Below the pieces are notes generated by a model, which ran no database searches, was not told the DNA's origin, and worked only from the letters and a program-made list of their open reading frames with translations. Both the position numbers and the translations under genes were made by a program. From the NCBI GenBank assembly GCA_013813765.1, contig JACCRC010000169.1, positions 1 through 40,331 of the forward strand: a stretch of DNA of 40,331 nucleotides. The letters are read 5' to 3'. Source of the DNA: Deltaproteobacteria bacterium (GTDB lineage: Bacteria; Myxococcota_A; Polyangia; Haliangiales; Haliangiaceae). Of the stretch, positions 7,737 to 14,781 are shown in pieces. Every line of letters starts with the position of its first letter. Positions within the stretch are counted from its first letter, which is position 1.

Positions 7737-9209
7737 CTACTGCACGACGAACGTGCGCGCGTTGATCAGCGACATCTCCTGCGTGTCCGTGATCCCGCGG
7801 AAGTCGCCCATCGCCGCGGTGCCTCGGCCGCTGTAGGCGGAGATCGCGAGCACGTAGTGCTTGCCGGTCTCGAGCTCGCTCTTCTGGATCGTCACCGACT
7901 GCACGAGCGTCGTGTAGATGCGGCGCCTCAGGAGCTGCGATCCGCTGAGCTCGGAGAGCGTGACCTCCCAGAAGCTCGCCTCGCCGCCGGGTTGCGTCTT
8001 GTCCCAGGTCAGCGTCATCACGCCGGTCGGCACGACGAGCGGCGCGCCGTCCGACGCGCCCGACAGGCTGAACATCGCCGCGGAGCTCGAGAGCTTGATG
8101 TTGCCCGCGAAGGCGACGCTGGTGCTCACGGCGAACGTGTTGCCGCTCTTCGGTGTGAGGATCGCGAGGCCGTTGACGAGCTCGACAGCTCCGACCATGC
8201 GCGAGGACGTGATCTCCGTGTGTACGGCTTCCGGCAGGTTGTCGCCGAGCACCTTCGGCGCGTGGACGACCACGTTGGTGCCTCCAGGCAGCTGGCAGGT
8301 ACGCAGCGCGATGATCGGAGGATTGGGCAGGTGCAGCTGGCGCTGAGCCTGGGGTGGTCGAGCGAACGCGGGCATCTGCATGCTCGGGATGAAGCCGTAC
8401 TGCTCCGTCGCGTGGAGCTGCGTCTCGTTGAACGGGCGCACCTCGTCGGTGGTCAGCACGTCGATCGGAGTGTTCACGCTCGGCAGCATCGAGTCGGTGA
8501 ACCAGTTGCCGACCTGGGCCATCTTCGGCGGTCCGATCGTGCCCGCGGCGAACTCCATCGAACCGATCGCGGTCCGGCACTCCGCGCCCTGCGTGAAGTC
8601 GACGAGCACACCCCGATCGCTGGGCGCTGGGGCACCGAGCGGCCCGCTATACGAGGTGGCGCTCGCGTAGTCGTAGTCGATCGTGTTGCCGGTGGGGAGC
8701 GGCTGAAAGCCCTCCGTCCACGTGCCGATCGTGTAGACGCGATGCACGGCGTGGTTGATCCCGGTGCCGGTGGGATTCAGCAAGTACCCGGATGTCGCGC
8801 CCGGTGCCGTTCGCATCAGCGGCCCCCACAGCGGCTCGATCACGTGCGACCCGGACGGCAGGTTCTGCAGCTCGCGCACGACGCCGCCGGTGCGCTGATA
8901 GACGAGCCGCCAGCCGGGTTCGACGATCTCGGGCGGCACCGTGAACGTTCCGCTCGTCGCGGACACCGTGTTCAGTGGACCACCGTCGAGCGTTCCGACC
9001 TGAACCTGCGCGAGGTCGGGCATCGGCGCCTCGGTCGGCGCCACCGGATCGGAGCTCGTGTCGAGCGTCGCCTGCAAGAGGTTCAGGTGGACCGTGGTCC
9101 ACGAAGCGTCGAGCGGAGGCGCGTCCGGTCGCGCCTTGGTCTCATCGAGACCGAAGACCCAGTTGCAGCCTGCGAGCAACGCGAGCAGGCCGGGGGCCGT
9201 GCGCCTCAT
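7737..9209 (-). CDS. Large lipoprotein, beta-rich
   Basis: A 490-residue predicted lipoprotein with lipobox LAGC (Cys15), followed directly by NWVFGLDET, a sequence style I associate with myxobacterial surface lipoproteins. The rest is beta-strand-rich. About 40-130 looks like an Ig/carboxypeptidase-regulatory-like sandwich. The last ~100 residues (MTLTWDKTQPGG... to HYVLAISAYSG) look like a fibronectin-type-III-like domain. No catalytic motif is seen. The start at 9209 is chosen for the signal peptide; the ORF opens further upstream at 9338 but would then overlap the divergent yhhQ gene. Only 40 bases separate its start from yhhQ. Function unknown, perhaps adhesion. Confidence 0.82.
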   Translation of the reverse strand: MRRTAPGLLALLAGCNWVFGLDETKARPDAPPLDASWTTVHLNLLQATLDTSSDPVAPTEAPMPDLAQVQVGTLDGGPLNTVSATSGTFTVPPEIVEPGWRLVYQRTGGVVRELQNLPSGSHVIEPLWGPLMRTAPGATSGYLLNPTGTGINHAVHRVYTIGTWTEGFQPLPTGNTIDYDYASATSYSGPLGAPAPSDRGVLVDFTQGAECRTAIGSMEFAAGTIGPPKMAQVGNWFTDSMLPSVNTPIDVLTTDEVRPFNETQLHATEQYGFIPSMQMPAFARPPQAQRQLHLPNPPIIALRTCQLPGGTNVVVHAPKVLGDNLPEAVHTEITSSRMVGAVELVNGLAILTPKSGNTFAVSTSVAFAGNIKLSSSAAMFSLSGASDGAPLVVPTGVMTLTWDKTQPGGEASFWEVTLSELSGSQLLRRRIYTTLVQSVTIQKSELETGKHYVLAISAYSGRGTAAMGDFRGITDTQEMSLINARTFVVQ

Positions 9210-9249
9210 GCGCGCGATCCTGGCACCGTGATGTGCCAAAGTCCATCGC

Positions 9250-9981
9250 GTGAAGCTCGACGCGCGTCTGACGCTGTTCATCACGCTCGTATCGACGTTC
9301 ATGGTGTGCCTCGTCGTCGGCGATCTGATCGGCGGCAAGCTGACGTCGTTTCACCTGTTCGGCCGCGAGTGGGTGTTCTCCGTCGGCCAGCTCGCGTTCC
9401 CGGTGACGTTCATCCTCACCGACATCCTCAACGAGTTCTACGGCCGCAAGGTCGTGCGCCGGATCACGCTGCTCGCGGTCGCGATGGTGGGCCTGTCGTT
9501 TCTGTTCATCTATGCGGCGGGCGCGATGCCGTGGTGGTCGGTCGCCACGCAGCCGGACTGGCCGGGCGTCACGCCGCCGGCGTTTCATCTCGTGTTCACG
9601 CAGGCGACGAACATCCAGCTCGCGTCGATGGTCGCGTTCCTGATCGCGAACTACGTCGATATCTACGTGTTCTTCCTGTTCAAGAGGCTCACGCGCAACC
9701 GGATGCTCTGGCTCCGCGCCACCGGCTCGACGGCGGTCTCGCAGCTGATCGACACGTTCGTGATCTCCGGCCTCGTCTGGGGCTGGAAGCTCTCGCTCGG
9801 CGAGTACCTGACCGTGGTGTTCACGTCGTACTTCGTGAAGCTCGGCGTTGCGATCCTCGTCACGCCAATCATCTATGCGCTGCACTCGCTGATCGAGAAG
9901 AAGTACGGCATCGCGCCCGCGCCCGCCGAGGTCGAAAGCGCTGACATCTCGGCCCCGAGCGCGGATAAGATGCCGCCATGA
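9250..9981 (+). CDS. yhhQ: Queuosine precursor transporter YhhQ-type
   Basis: A 243-residue integral membrane protein of the VUT/YhhQ (DUF165) family, which imports the 7-deazaguanine precursors preQ0/preQ1 for queuosine in tRNA. Family signatures: VGDLIGGKLTSF near the N-terminus, FPVTFILTDILNEFYGRKVVRRI (the conserved TDxxNEfyGrk block), and the later GSTAVSQLIDTFVI segment. About six hydrophobic helices are visible. The start is GTG at 9250, which begins the first helix correctly. The stop overlaps the next gene by ATGA. No queuosine biosynthesis gene is in the window. Confidence 0.9.
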   Translation: MKLDARLTLFITLVSTFMVCLVVGDLIGGKLTSFHLFGREWVFSVGQLAFPVTFILTDILNEFYGRKVVRRITLLAVAMVGLSFLFIYAAGAMPWWSVATQPDWPGVTPPAFHLVFTQATNIQLASMVAFLIANYVDIYVFFLFKRLTRNRMLWLRATGSTAVSQLIDTFVISGLVWGWKLSLGEYLTVVFTSYFVKLGVAILVTPIIYALHSLIEKKYGIAPAPAEVESADISAPSADKMPP

Positions 9982-10979
9982 GAATCGGACTCGTCGCGCT
10001 CGGGTGTCTGGTGGCGTTGTCGCAACCCGCGATCGCGGAGGAGATGCGCGTCGCAACGCTCGCTCCTGCGGGAAGCCCGTGGATGGTCGCGCTGGAACGC
10101 GCGGCCGCCGAGATCTCGGAGAAGACCGAGAAGCGGGTCACGGTGAAGTACTTCCCCGGCGGACAGCAGGGCGACGAGCGCGACTTCGTCCGCAAGATCC
10201 GGCTCGGACAGCTCGACGGCGCCGCCGTCACCTCGATGGGCCTCGCGATGATCGAACCGTCGATCCTCGTGCTGCAGCTGCCGCTCCTGTTCGCGACCGA
10301 GGACGAGGTCGACTACGTCGCGGGCAAGATGTGGCCGCACTTTCAGAAGAAGTTCGAGAAGCAGGGCTTTCGCCTTGGCGAGCGCGGCGAGGTCGGGTGG
10401 ATCTACGTCCTCTCGAAGAACAAGATCCAGACGATGGCCGACCTCCGGGCGCAGAAGCTGTGGACCACGGGCGACTCTGACCTCACCGGGAACATCCTCG
10501 ACAAGCTCAAGCTTCGCGGCGTCCCGCTCGGCGTGCCGGAGGTCGATGCCGCGCTGACGTCGGGTCGCATCAACGTGACGTTCAGCTCGCCGCTGGGTGC
10601 GATCGCGCTGCAGTGGCACACGAAGGTCAAGTACATGAACAGCATGCCGCTGACGTTCGCGATCGGCGCCACGGTGTACTCGCTCGAGGCGCAGAAGAAG
10701 ATCTCCGCCGCGGATCAGGCGGAGATCGATGGCCTCGCGAAGCGAAACCAGAAGAAGGCTCGCAAGGTCATTCGCAAGGCCAACGAGGACTCGAAGAAGA
10801 TGCTGCTCAAGAAGGGCATCACCGTCGTCGAGCCTTCGAAGGAGATGGTCGACGAGCTGACCGCGGCCGCGTTGGCCGTCCAGGCGGACATGATCGGCAA
10901 GGTCTACACCAAGGAAGAGCTCGATGCGGTGATTCGCCATCGCGACGAGTACCGCGCGAAGCAGGCGAAGAAGCCCTAA
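9978..10979 (+). CDS. TRAP-type solute-binding protein (DctP family)
   Basis: A 333-residue periplasmic binding protein. A Sec signal peptide ends at about AIA-EE (residue 20), followed by the DctP-like fold: MRVATLAPAGSPWM, then KYFPGGQQGDERDFVRKIRLGQLDGAAVTS, the conserved segment in which TRAP binding proteins hold a carboxylate ligand, and the LGVPEVDAALTSGRINVTFSSP hinge region. TRAP binding proteins work with DctQ and DctM membrane subunits, and neither is encoded here, so this is an orphan. It is translationally coupled to yhhQ (ATGA overlap at 9978-9981). The C-terminal 80 residues are very lysine-rich and helical. It converges with the lectin-like gene and the stop codons overlap. 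Confidence 0.88.
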   Translation: MRIGLVALGCLVALSQPAIAEEMRVATLAPAGSPWMVALERAAAEISEKTEKRVTVKYFPGGQQGDERDFVRKIRLGQLDGAAVTSMGLAMIEPSILVLQLPLLFATEDEVDYVAGKMWPHFQKKFEKQGFRLGERGEVGWIYVLSKNKIQTMADLRAQKLWTTGDSDLTGNILDKLKLRGVPLGVPEVDAALTSGRINVTFSSPLGAIALQWHTKVKYMNSMPLTFAIGATVYSLEAQKKISAADQAEIDGLAKRNQKKARKVIRKANEDSKKMLLKKGITVVEPSKEMVDELTAAALAVQADMIGKVYTKEELDAVIRHRDEYRAKQAKKP

Positions 10980-11926
10980 TCGATCTCGCAGAGCGCGAAG
11001 CTCTGCGGCTCGGAGCACGCCGTCGGCTCGACACCATCGAGCACGGTGCCGGAGAGCCCTTCCTCGGGGTCGTCGACGACGCGGACCTTCGACGCGACGC
11101 AGCTGCCGTTCGCCGGCGTGCCCGGCGTGCCGCCGGTCCAGGAGTAGGTGCCGAAGCAGTCGTTCTCGGTCTTCCACGTCGTACCGTCGAAGCGACTGCC
11201 GAGCCAGAACGGCTTCTCCCACTCGGTCTTCGTCCGCTTCGAGAGGTGGAGCCACTCCTCGTGCGTCTCGACCACGACCAGGTGCGCGTCGTTCGACGCG
11301 CAGAATGCCTTCGCGCGGTCGTAGGTCAACGTCGAGTCCGAGAGGAAGTACTCCACGGCCGCCGGGTTCTGACCGAGGCATGCGATCGAATCGGGTCGCG
11401 GCGTCTCGCACAGCGCGCCGATGACCACGTTCGGCTCCATCATCGGCGGCAGCTGACCGTCGCAGCTCGCGCCACCGATCTCGTTCGCGGTCGTGACCAT
11501 TCCGCACGCAATCGCATGCAGCGAGCTCGGCGCGGTGAGCGCGGGGCAGCCATCGACGGTCTCGGCGACGGTGCCGATGGTGCGCTGTCCGATCCAGTAC
11601 GGCCACGCAGCGTCCTCGGCTCCCATGCCTAGCTCGCGCTGATCGTTGAACACCGCGAGATCCATTCCGCGCTGCTGACACTGTGTGCGCGCGTCGTCCC
11701 ACGACCACGGCATCAGCCCGATCGGATTTCCATCGCCATCGACAACGACGTTCGGATTTCCGATCGATGCGTACCGCAGCGGCTCGTCGAAGAGGAACGA
11801 GCCGCACCGGTCGTAGTTCTCGAACTCCGGCGGCGGATCACGTTCGAGCCCGTAGATCACATCGCAGCCGCTGCTCGCCACGAGAGCGAAGAGGGTGAGG
11901 ACGTTACGAATTGGCTCTGCTCGCAT
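10976..11926 (-). CDS. Lipoprotein with two C-type-lectin-like domains
   Basis: A 316-residue predicted lipoprotein (lipobox SSGC, Cys21, then DVIYGLERD). Two C-type-lectin-like folds are visible. The first, about 72-175, has WDDARTQCQQRGMDLAVF, YWIGQR and a terminal ALCE. The second, about 192-316, has YDRAKAFCASNDAHLVVV, FWLGSR, the YSWTGGTPG segment and a terminal ALCE. The paired Cys, the WIG/WLG tryptophan and the closing Cys are hallmark positions. Classical sugar-binding EPN/QPD with WND motifs are not seen, so carbohydrate binding is uncertain. It is probably surface-exposed and may bind ligands or other cells. Its stop overlaps that of the convergent TRAP protein by two bases. Confidence 0.85.
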   Translation of the reverse strand: MRAEPIRNVLTLFALVASSGCDVIYGLERDPPPEFENYDRCGSFLFDEPLRYASIGNPNVVVDGDGNPIGLMPWSWDDARTQCQQRGMDLAVFNDQRELGMGAEDAAWPYWIGQRTIGTVAETVDGCPALTAPSSLHAIACGMVTTANEIGGASCDGQLPPMMEPNVVIGALCETPRPDSIACLGQNPAAVEYFLSDSTLTYDRAKAFCASNDAHLVVVETHEEWLHLSKRTKTEWEKPFWLGSRFDGTTWKTENDCFGTYSWTGGTPGTPANGSCVASKVRVVDDPEEGLSGTVLDGVEPTACSEPQSFALCEID

Positions 11927-11991
11927 CGACCGGCGTGAACAACCATTATGGCGTTCAACCAGCCCGCGATGGGGTAACTACCGGGTCACGC

Positions 11992-12351
11992 TCAGTTCAC
12001 CGCGGGCGCGCGCCACTCGGCTGCGAGCGCGCACCCAGATAGACCTACACGCTTGGCTTCGGCGTCCAGTCGGTTCGCCTTCGCGTCGCCGACCAGTGGC
12101 TGGATCTCGACCAGGAACTTCCGCGACTCGGGCGTCTTCAGATTCGCCGAGAGCCAGTTCGCGATCGTCAGCGCGCGCGCGTCCTCCTCGCCCTTGTCCG
12201 CGCCGGACCGCGACACGCAGTCGCAGAGCGCGGCGATATCCTGCGCGTACTCGCCGGCGGTCGGGGCCACGGGTGTCGGTGCCGCCTCCGACGACGACTC
12301 ACGCCGCTGGCAGCCCAAAGAGATGAGCAATAGGAGGCAAACGGACTTCAT
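11992..12351 (-). CDS. Small lipoprotein
   Basis: A 119-residue predicted lipoprotein: MKSVCLLLLISLGC with Cys14 in the lipobox, a short Ser/Pro linker, then a helical domain with LCDCVSRSGADKGEEDAR and SGCALAAEW. The three remaining cysteines could form a disulfide. The start at 12351 is set by the signal peptide; the ORF upstream to 12471 overlaps the divergent ferredoxin gene and is rejected. I do not recognise the family. It is 76 bases from, and divergent to, the ferredoxin gene. Confidence 0.78.
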   Translation of the reverse strand: MKSVCLLLLISLGCQRRESSSEAAPTPVAPTAGEYAQDIAALCDCVSRSGADKGEEDARALTIANWLSANLKTPESRKFLVEIQPLVGDAKANRLDAEAKRVGLSGCALAAEWRAPAVN

Positions 12352-12413
12352 GGGGGCGCAGCTTGCACCGGGGAGATCTTTGCGTCCATGCCTTCCGGGC
12401 CACCCCCGGTTAT

Positions 12414-12427
12414 GAGTAGATCTGCTC
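12414..12427. promoter_or_regulatory. Near-palindrome directly before the ferredoxin start
   Basis: GAGTAGATCTGCTC abuts the ATG at 12428 and is symmetric except for one base pair. A TTATGA that could serve as a -10 hexamer overlaps its left edge, implying a very short or absent leader. A second AGATCT occurs at about 12374. It could be an operator for the ferredoxin gene; this is inference from symmetry alone. Confidence 0.3.
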
Positions 12428-12835
12428 ATGGCATACGTCGTTGCTGACCCGTGCGTGAAGTGCAAGTACACCGACTGTGTGGCCGTGTGCCCCGTCGACT
12501 GCTTCTACGAGGGCAAGAACTCCCTCGCGATCAATCCGGACGAGTGCATCGATTGCGGCGCGTGCGAGCCCGAGTGCCCGACGACCGCGATCTTCGAGGA
12601 GAGCGAGCTGCCCAGCAAGTGGGCCGTCTACAAGGACATCAACGCGCTCGTGTCGGGCGCGAAGAAGGCATCGGATGTCGACGCCGCGTCGTGGCCCGGG
12701 CACCTGAAGGACGCCGCCGCGACCGCGGACACGTGGCCGAACATCACCGAGCAGAAGACACCGCTGCCGGGCGCGGATGACGCCGCGAAGGAAGACAACA
12801 AGATCGCCGCGCTCACGCTCGACGGCGGCAGCTGA
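12428..12835 (+). CDS. fdxA: 7Fe ferredoxin FdxA
   Basis: A 135-residue seven-iron ferredoxin of the Azotobacter FdI type. Cysteines fall at 9, 12, 17, 21, 25, 40, 43, 46 and 50: [17 protein letters not shown], then [12 protein letters not shown]. The first cluster is expected to be 3Fe-4S and the second 4Fe-4S. The C-terminal tail with [16 protein letters not shown] is also typical of FdI. The protein is somewhat longer than the usual ~107 residues because of an Ala/Lys/Asp-rich insertion around 77-95. It is cytoplasmic, a low-potential electron carrier; its partner enzyme cannot be told from the context. It converges on the UspA gene 7 bases away, and CGCCTAGGCG (12840-12849), a perfect 10-base palindrome, lies over the UspA stop. 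Confidence 0.95.
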   Translation: MAYVVADPCVKCKYTDCVAVCPVDCFYEGKNSLAINPDECIDCGACEPECPTTAIFEESELPSKWAVYKDINALVSGAKKASDVDAASWPGHLKDAAATADTWPNITEQKTPLPGADDAAKEDNKIAALTLDGGS

Positions 12836-12842
12836 TCGTCGC

Positions 12843-13742
12843 CTAGGCGTGACCGTGTACCACGAGGACGGTGCACGGCGCGTGACGGATCGTGTTCTCG
12901 GCGACGCTGCCCAGCAGCAGACGCCTCACGCCGCGGTGGCCATGCGCGCCCACGACGATCAGGTCGTGACCGCCACGCTCGGCGGCCGCCGTGATCACCT
13001 GCGTCGCCGGACCCTGCACGAGCTCGACGTGCACCGGGTTTCCGAGCGACGCAGCGGCCTTCACGGTCTTGTCGGCCTGCGCCTTCGCGCTCGACAGCAC
13101 GGCATCGCGAACCGTCGACCACGGGAAGCGCGCCTGGCCGAGGAGCGTGGCGCCCCACGAGCCGGCGGGCAGCTGCCACGCGTGAACGAGCTCGATCGGT
13201 ACGCCTGGCGGACACAGCGCTGCGGTGTGCTCCAGCGCCATCACCGCGGCCGGCGAGAAGTCGGTGGCGACGAGCGGCTTCGCGAACGGTCCGCGCACCG
13301 GACCACGGCACACGAGCACGTCGCACGTCGCGTGACGGATCACCTCGGTGGCCTGGCTGCCGATCAAGAACCGCGAGATGCCGGTGCGGCCGTGCGTGCC
13401 GACGACGATCAGCTCCGCCTTGCGCTCGTTGGCAGCAGCCGTGAGCACCTCGCCAGGAGGACCGATGCGGCTGATCACGTCGGCGGTGAGGCCGCGCGAC
13501 TGGATGAGCGTGAGCTTGTCGGCGAGCTGGCGCGCTTCCTCGACGCGCACCGCTGCACTGACCTCGCCGATCTGCTTGAGCATCTCGACGTCGACGTGCT
13601 CCATCGGCGCGTCGTCGGCCTGGGCGTGGACGAGGACCATGTGAGCGCGGTGCTGCTCCGCGATCTGCAGCGCGCGCTCGACGGCGCCGTCGCTTCCTTC
13701 GGAGAGGTCACAGCCGACGAGGATCGTGGTGATCGCGCCCAT
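12843..13742 (-). CDS. Tandem universal stress protein
   Basis: A 299-residue protein made of two UspA domains (about 1-150 and 155-299). Each has the ATP-binding signature G-xx-G-x9-G-S: GTHGRTGISRFLIGS in the first and GAHGHRGVRRLLLGS in the second, so both may bind ATP. Each starts with the typical strand and loop (ILVGCDLSEGSDGA; PLVATDFSPAAVMA). It is the last gene of the seven-gene operon that begins at 20855, 2 bases after the preceding stop, which suggests coupling. UspA proteins respond to stress and starvation; its link to the surface nuclease genes is by co-transcription only. The start at 13742 gives the canonical N-terminus; the ORF upstream overlaps the previous gene. Confidence 0.93.
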   Translation of the reverse strand: MGAITTILVGCDLSEGSDGAVERALQIAEQHRAHMVLVHAQADDAPMEHVDVEMLKQIGEVSAAVRVEEARQLADKLTLIQSRGLTADVISRIGPPGEVLTAAANERKAELIVVGTHGRTGISRFLIGSQATEVIRHATCDVLVCRGPVRGPFAKPLVATDFSPAAVMALEHTAALCPPGVPIELVHAWQLPAGSWGATLLGQARFPWSTVRDAVLSSAKAQADKTVKAAASLGNPVHVELVQGPATQVITAAAERGGHDLIVVGAHGHRGVRRLLLGSVAENTIRHAPCTVLVVHGHA

Positions 13743-13744
13743 GG

Positions 13745-14767
13745 TCACTTCCCCAGGGTGAGGACGACTTCCTCGGTGTCGGAGTAGTCGAGGGCGAGCT
13801 TCGGCCGACTCCACGTGGTCTTCGTGCTGCCGGTGCTCTCGTCGGACGTCGCGGGCTTTCCGAACAGCTTCTGCAGCTGCGCCTCCAGCGCTTCTCGCGT
13901 CTCCACGCTGGCGGTCGTGTAGACGGTGAGCTTCGTGACCTTGCCGCCCGCGAGCGTCGCGTTGAACGTGGTCGGCTTGGTGCCGACACCGAGCCCCGGA
14001 CCGGCCCAGCTGACCTCGCCATTGTCCTCGACGGGCATCTTCGCGACGGCCTCCACCTTGCTCGCCGACTGGCCGATCAGCGAGAGCGGCACGACCGACG
14101 ACGCATCCTTCGTGATCCACTGCTCCGGCGTGACGTAGCGCTCGAACGCGAGCTCGCAGCGATACTCGTTCGCGAACGTCGCGCGAAGCTTCTGCACCGG
14201 GTTCAGCCAGACTGTCACGTCCGCGGAACCCGTGACGAGCTCGCCGCCGCCCCACGCGCTGCGCAGGCCGCTGGCGAGCTCCTCGCACAGCGCCTCGCGA
14301 TCATCGCTGTCGCCGGTCGCGCCGGGCCGGATCTCGAAGCGATCAAAGGTGTCGGCGCCGATCCCCGAACCGGTCGTGATCGTGCTGTCGGTGTCGTCCT
14401 GGAACTTCTCGCGGCGCTGAATGAAGTCGTCCACCGGCGTGTTCGCAGCGGCGCCGACGGGGAGCCCGGCAAACAGTGTCCCGGGCGTGGCGGCCTCGGT
14501 GCCGTACAGGTCGCGCACGGCCTTCAGCTTCAGCTTGCGAGCGGCCTCTTCCTCGGCACGCTCGCGCTCGTCGCGTTCCTCGCGCTCCTTGCGATACGCC
14601 TCGTAGGCTTCCTCGGACTCCTCGTCGCCCTCGTAGCTGTCCTCTTCGTCGGCGTACTCCGAGCGGTCCTTGGGCTCGTGCTTCTCGCCCATCGTCTTGT
14701 AGGCCGCGAATCCGAACAACCCGAGCGTCACCGCTCCCATCACGAACGTCGACTTGGGGATCGCCAT
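13745..14767 (-). CDS. Membrane-anchored protein with charged linker
   Basis: A 340-residue protein of unknown family. Residues 7-24 form a single membrane helix (FVMGAVTLGLFGFAAYKT). A very acidic then mixed-charge Glu/Arg/Lys segment follows (about 30-80), probably an extended or coiled-coil helix, and then a soluble domain of about 250 residues with two cysteines. The domain has no motif that I recognise. If the helix is an uncleaved anchor with the domain outside, it would span part of the periplasm. It starts 14 bases after the beta-barrel gene stop and ends 2 bases before UspA, so it belongs to the nuclease operon. The charged linker might connect the inner membrane to the barrel; this is speculation. 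Confidence 0.82.
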   Translation of the reverse strand: MAIPKSTFVMGAVTLGLFGFAAYKTMGEKHEPKDRSEYADEEDSYEGDEESEEAYEAYRKEREERDERERAEEEAARKLKLKAVRDLYGTEAATPGTLFAGLPVGAAANTPVDDFIQRREKFQDDTDSTITTGSGIGADTFDRFEIRPGATGDSDDREALCEELASGLRSAWGGGELVTGSADVTVWLNPVQKLRATFANEYRCELAFERYVTPEQWITKDASSVVPLSLIGQSASKVEAVAKMPVEDNGEVSWAGPGLGVGTKPTTFNATLAGGKVTKLTVYTTASVETREALEAQLQKLFGKPATSDESTGSTKTTWSRPKLALDYSDTEEVVLTLGK

Positions 14768-14781
14768 CGCCGCCGACGCTA

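Noticed and set aside
7608-9944. Long plus-strand open frame (778 codons) opposite the beta-rich lipoprotein and yhhQ
   Set aside because: Composition is Arg/His/Ala-rich with no domain; it is an antisense shadow common in high-GC DNA, while the overlapping genes have clear signals.
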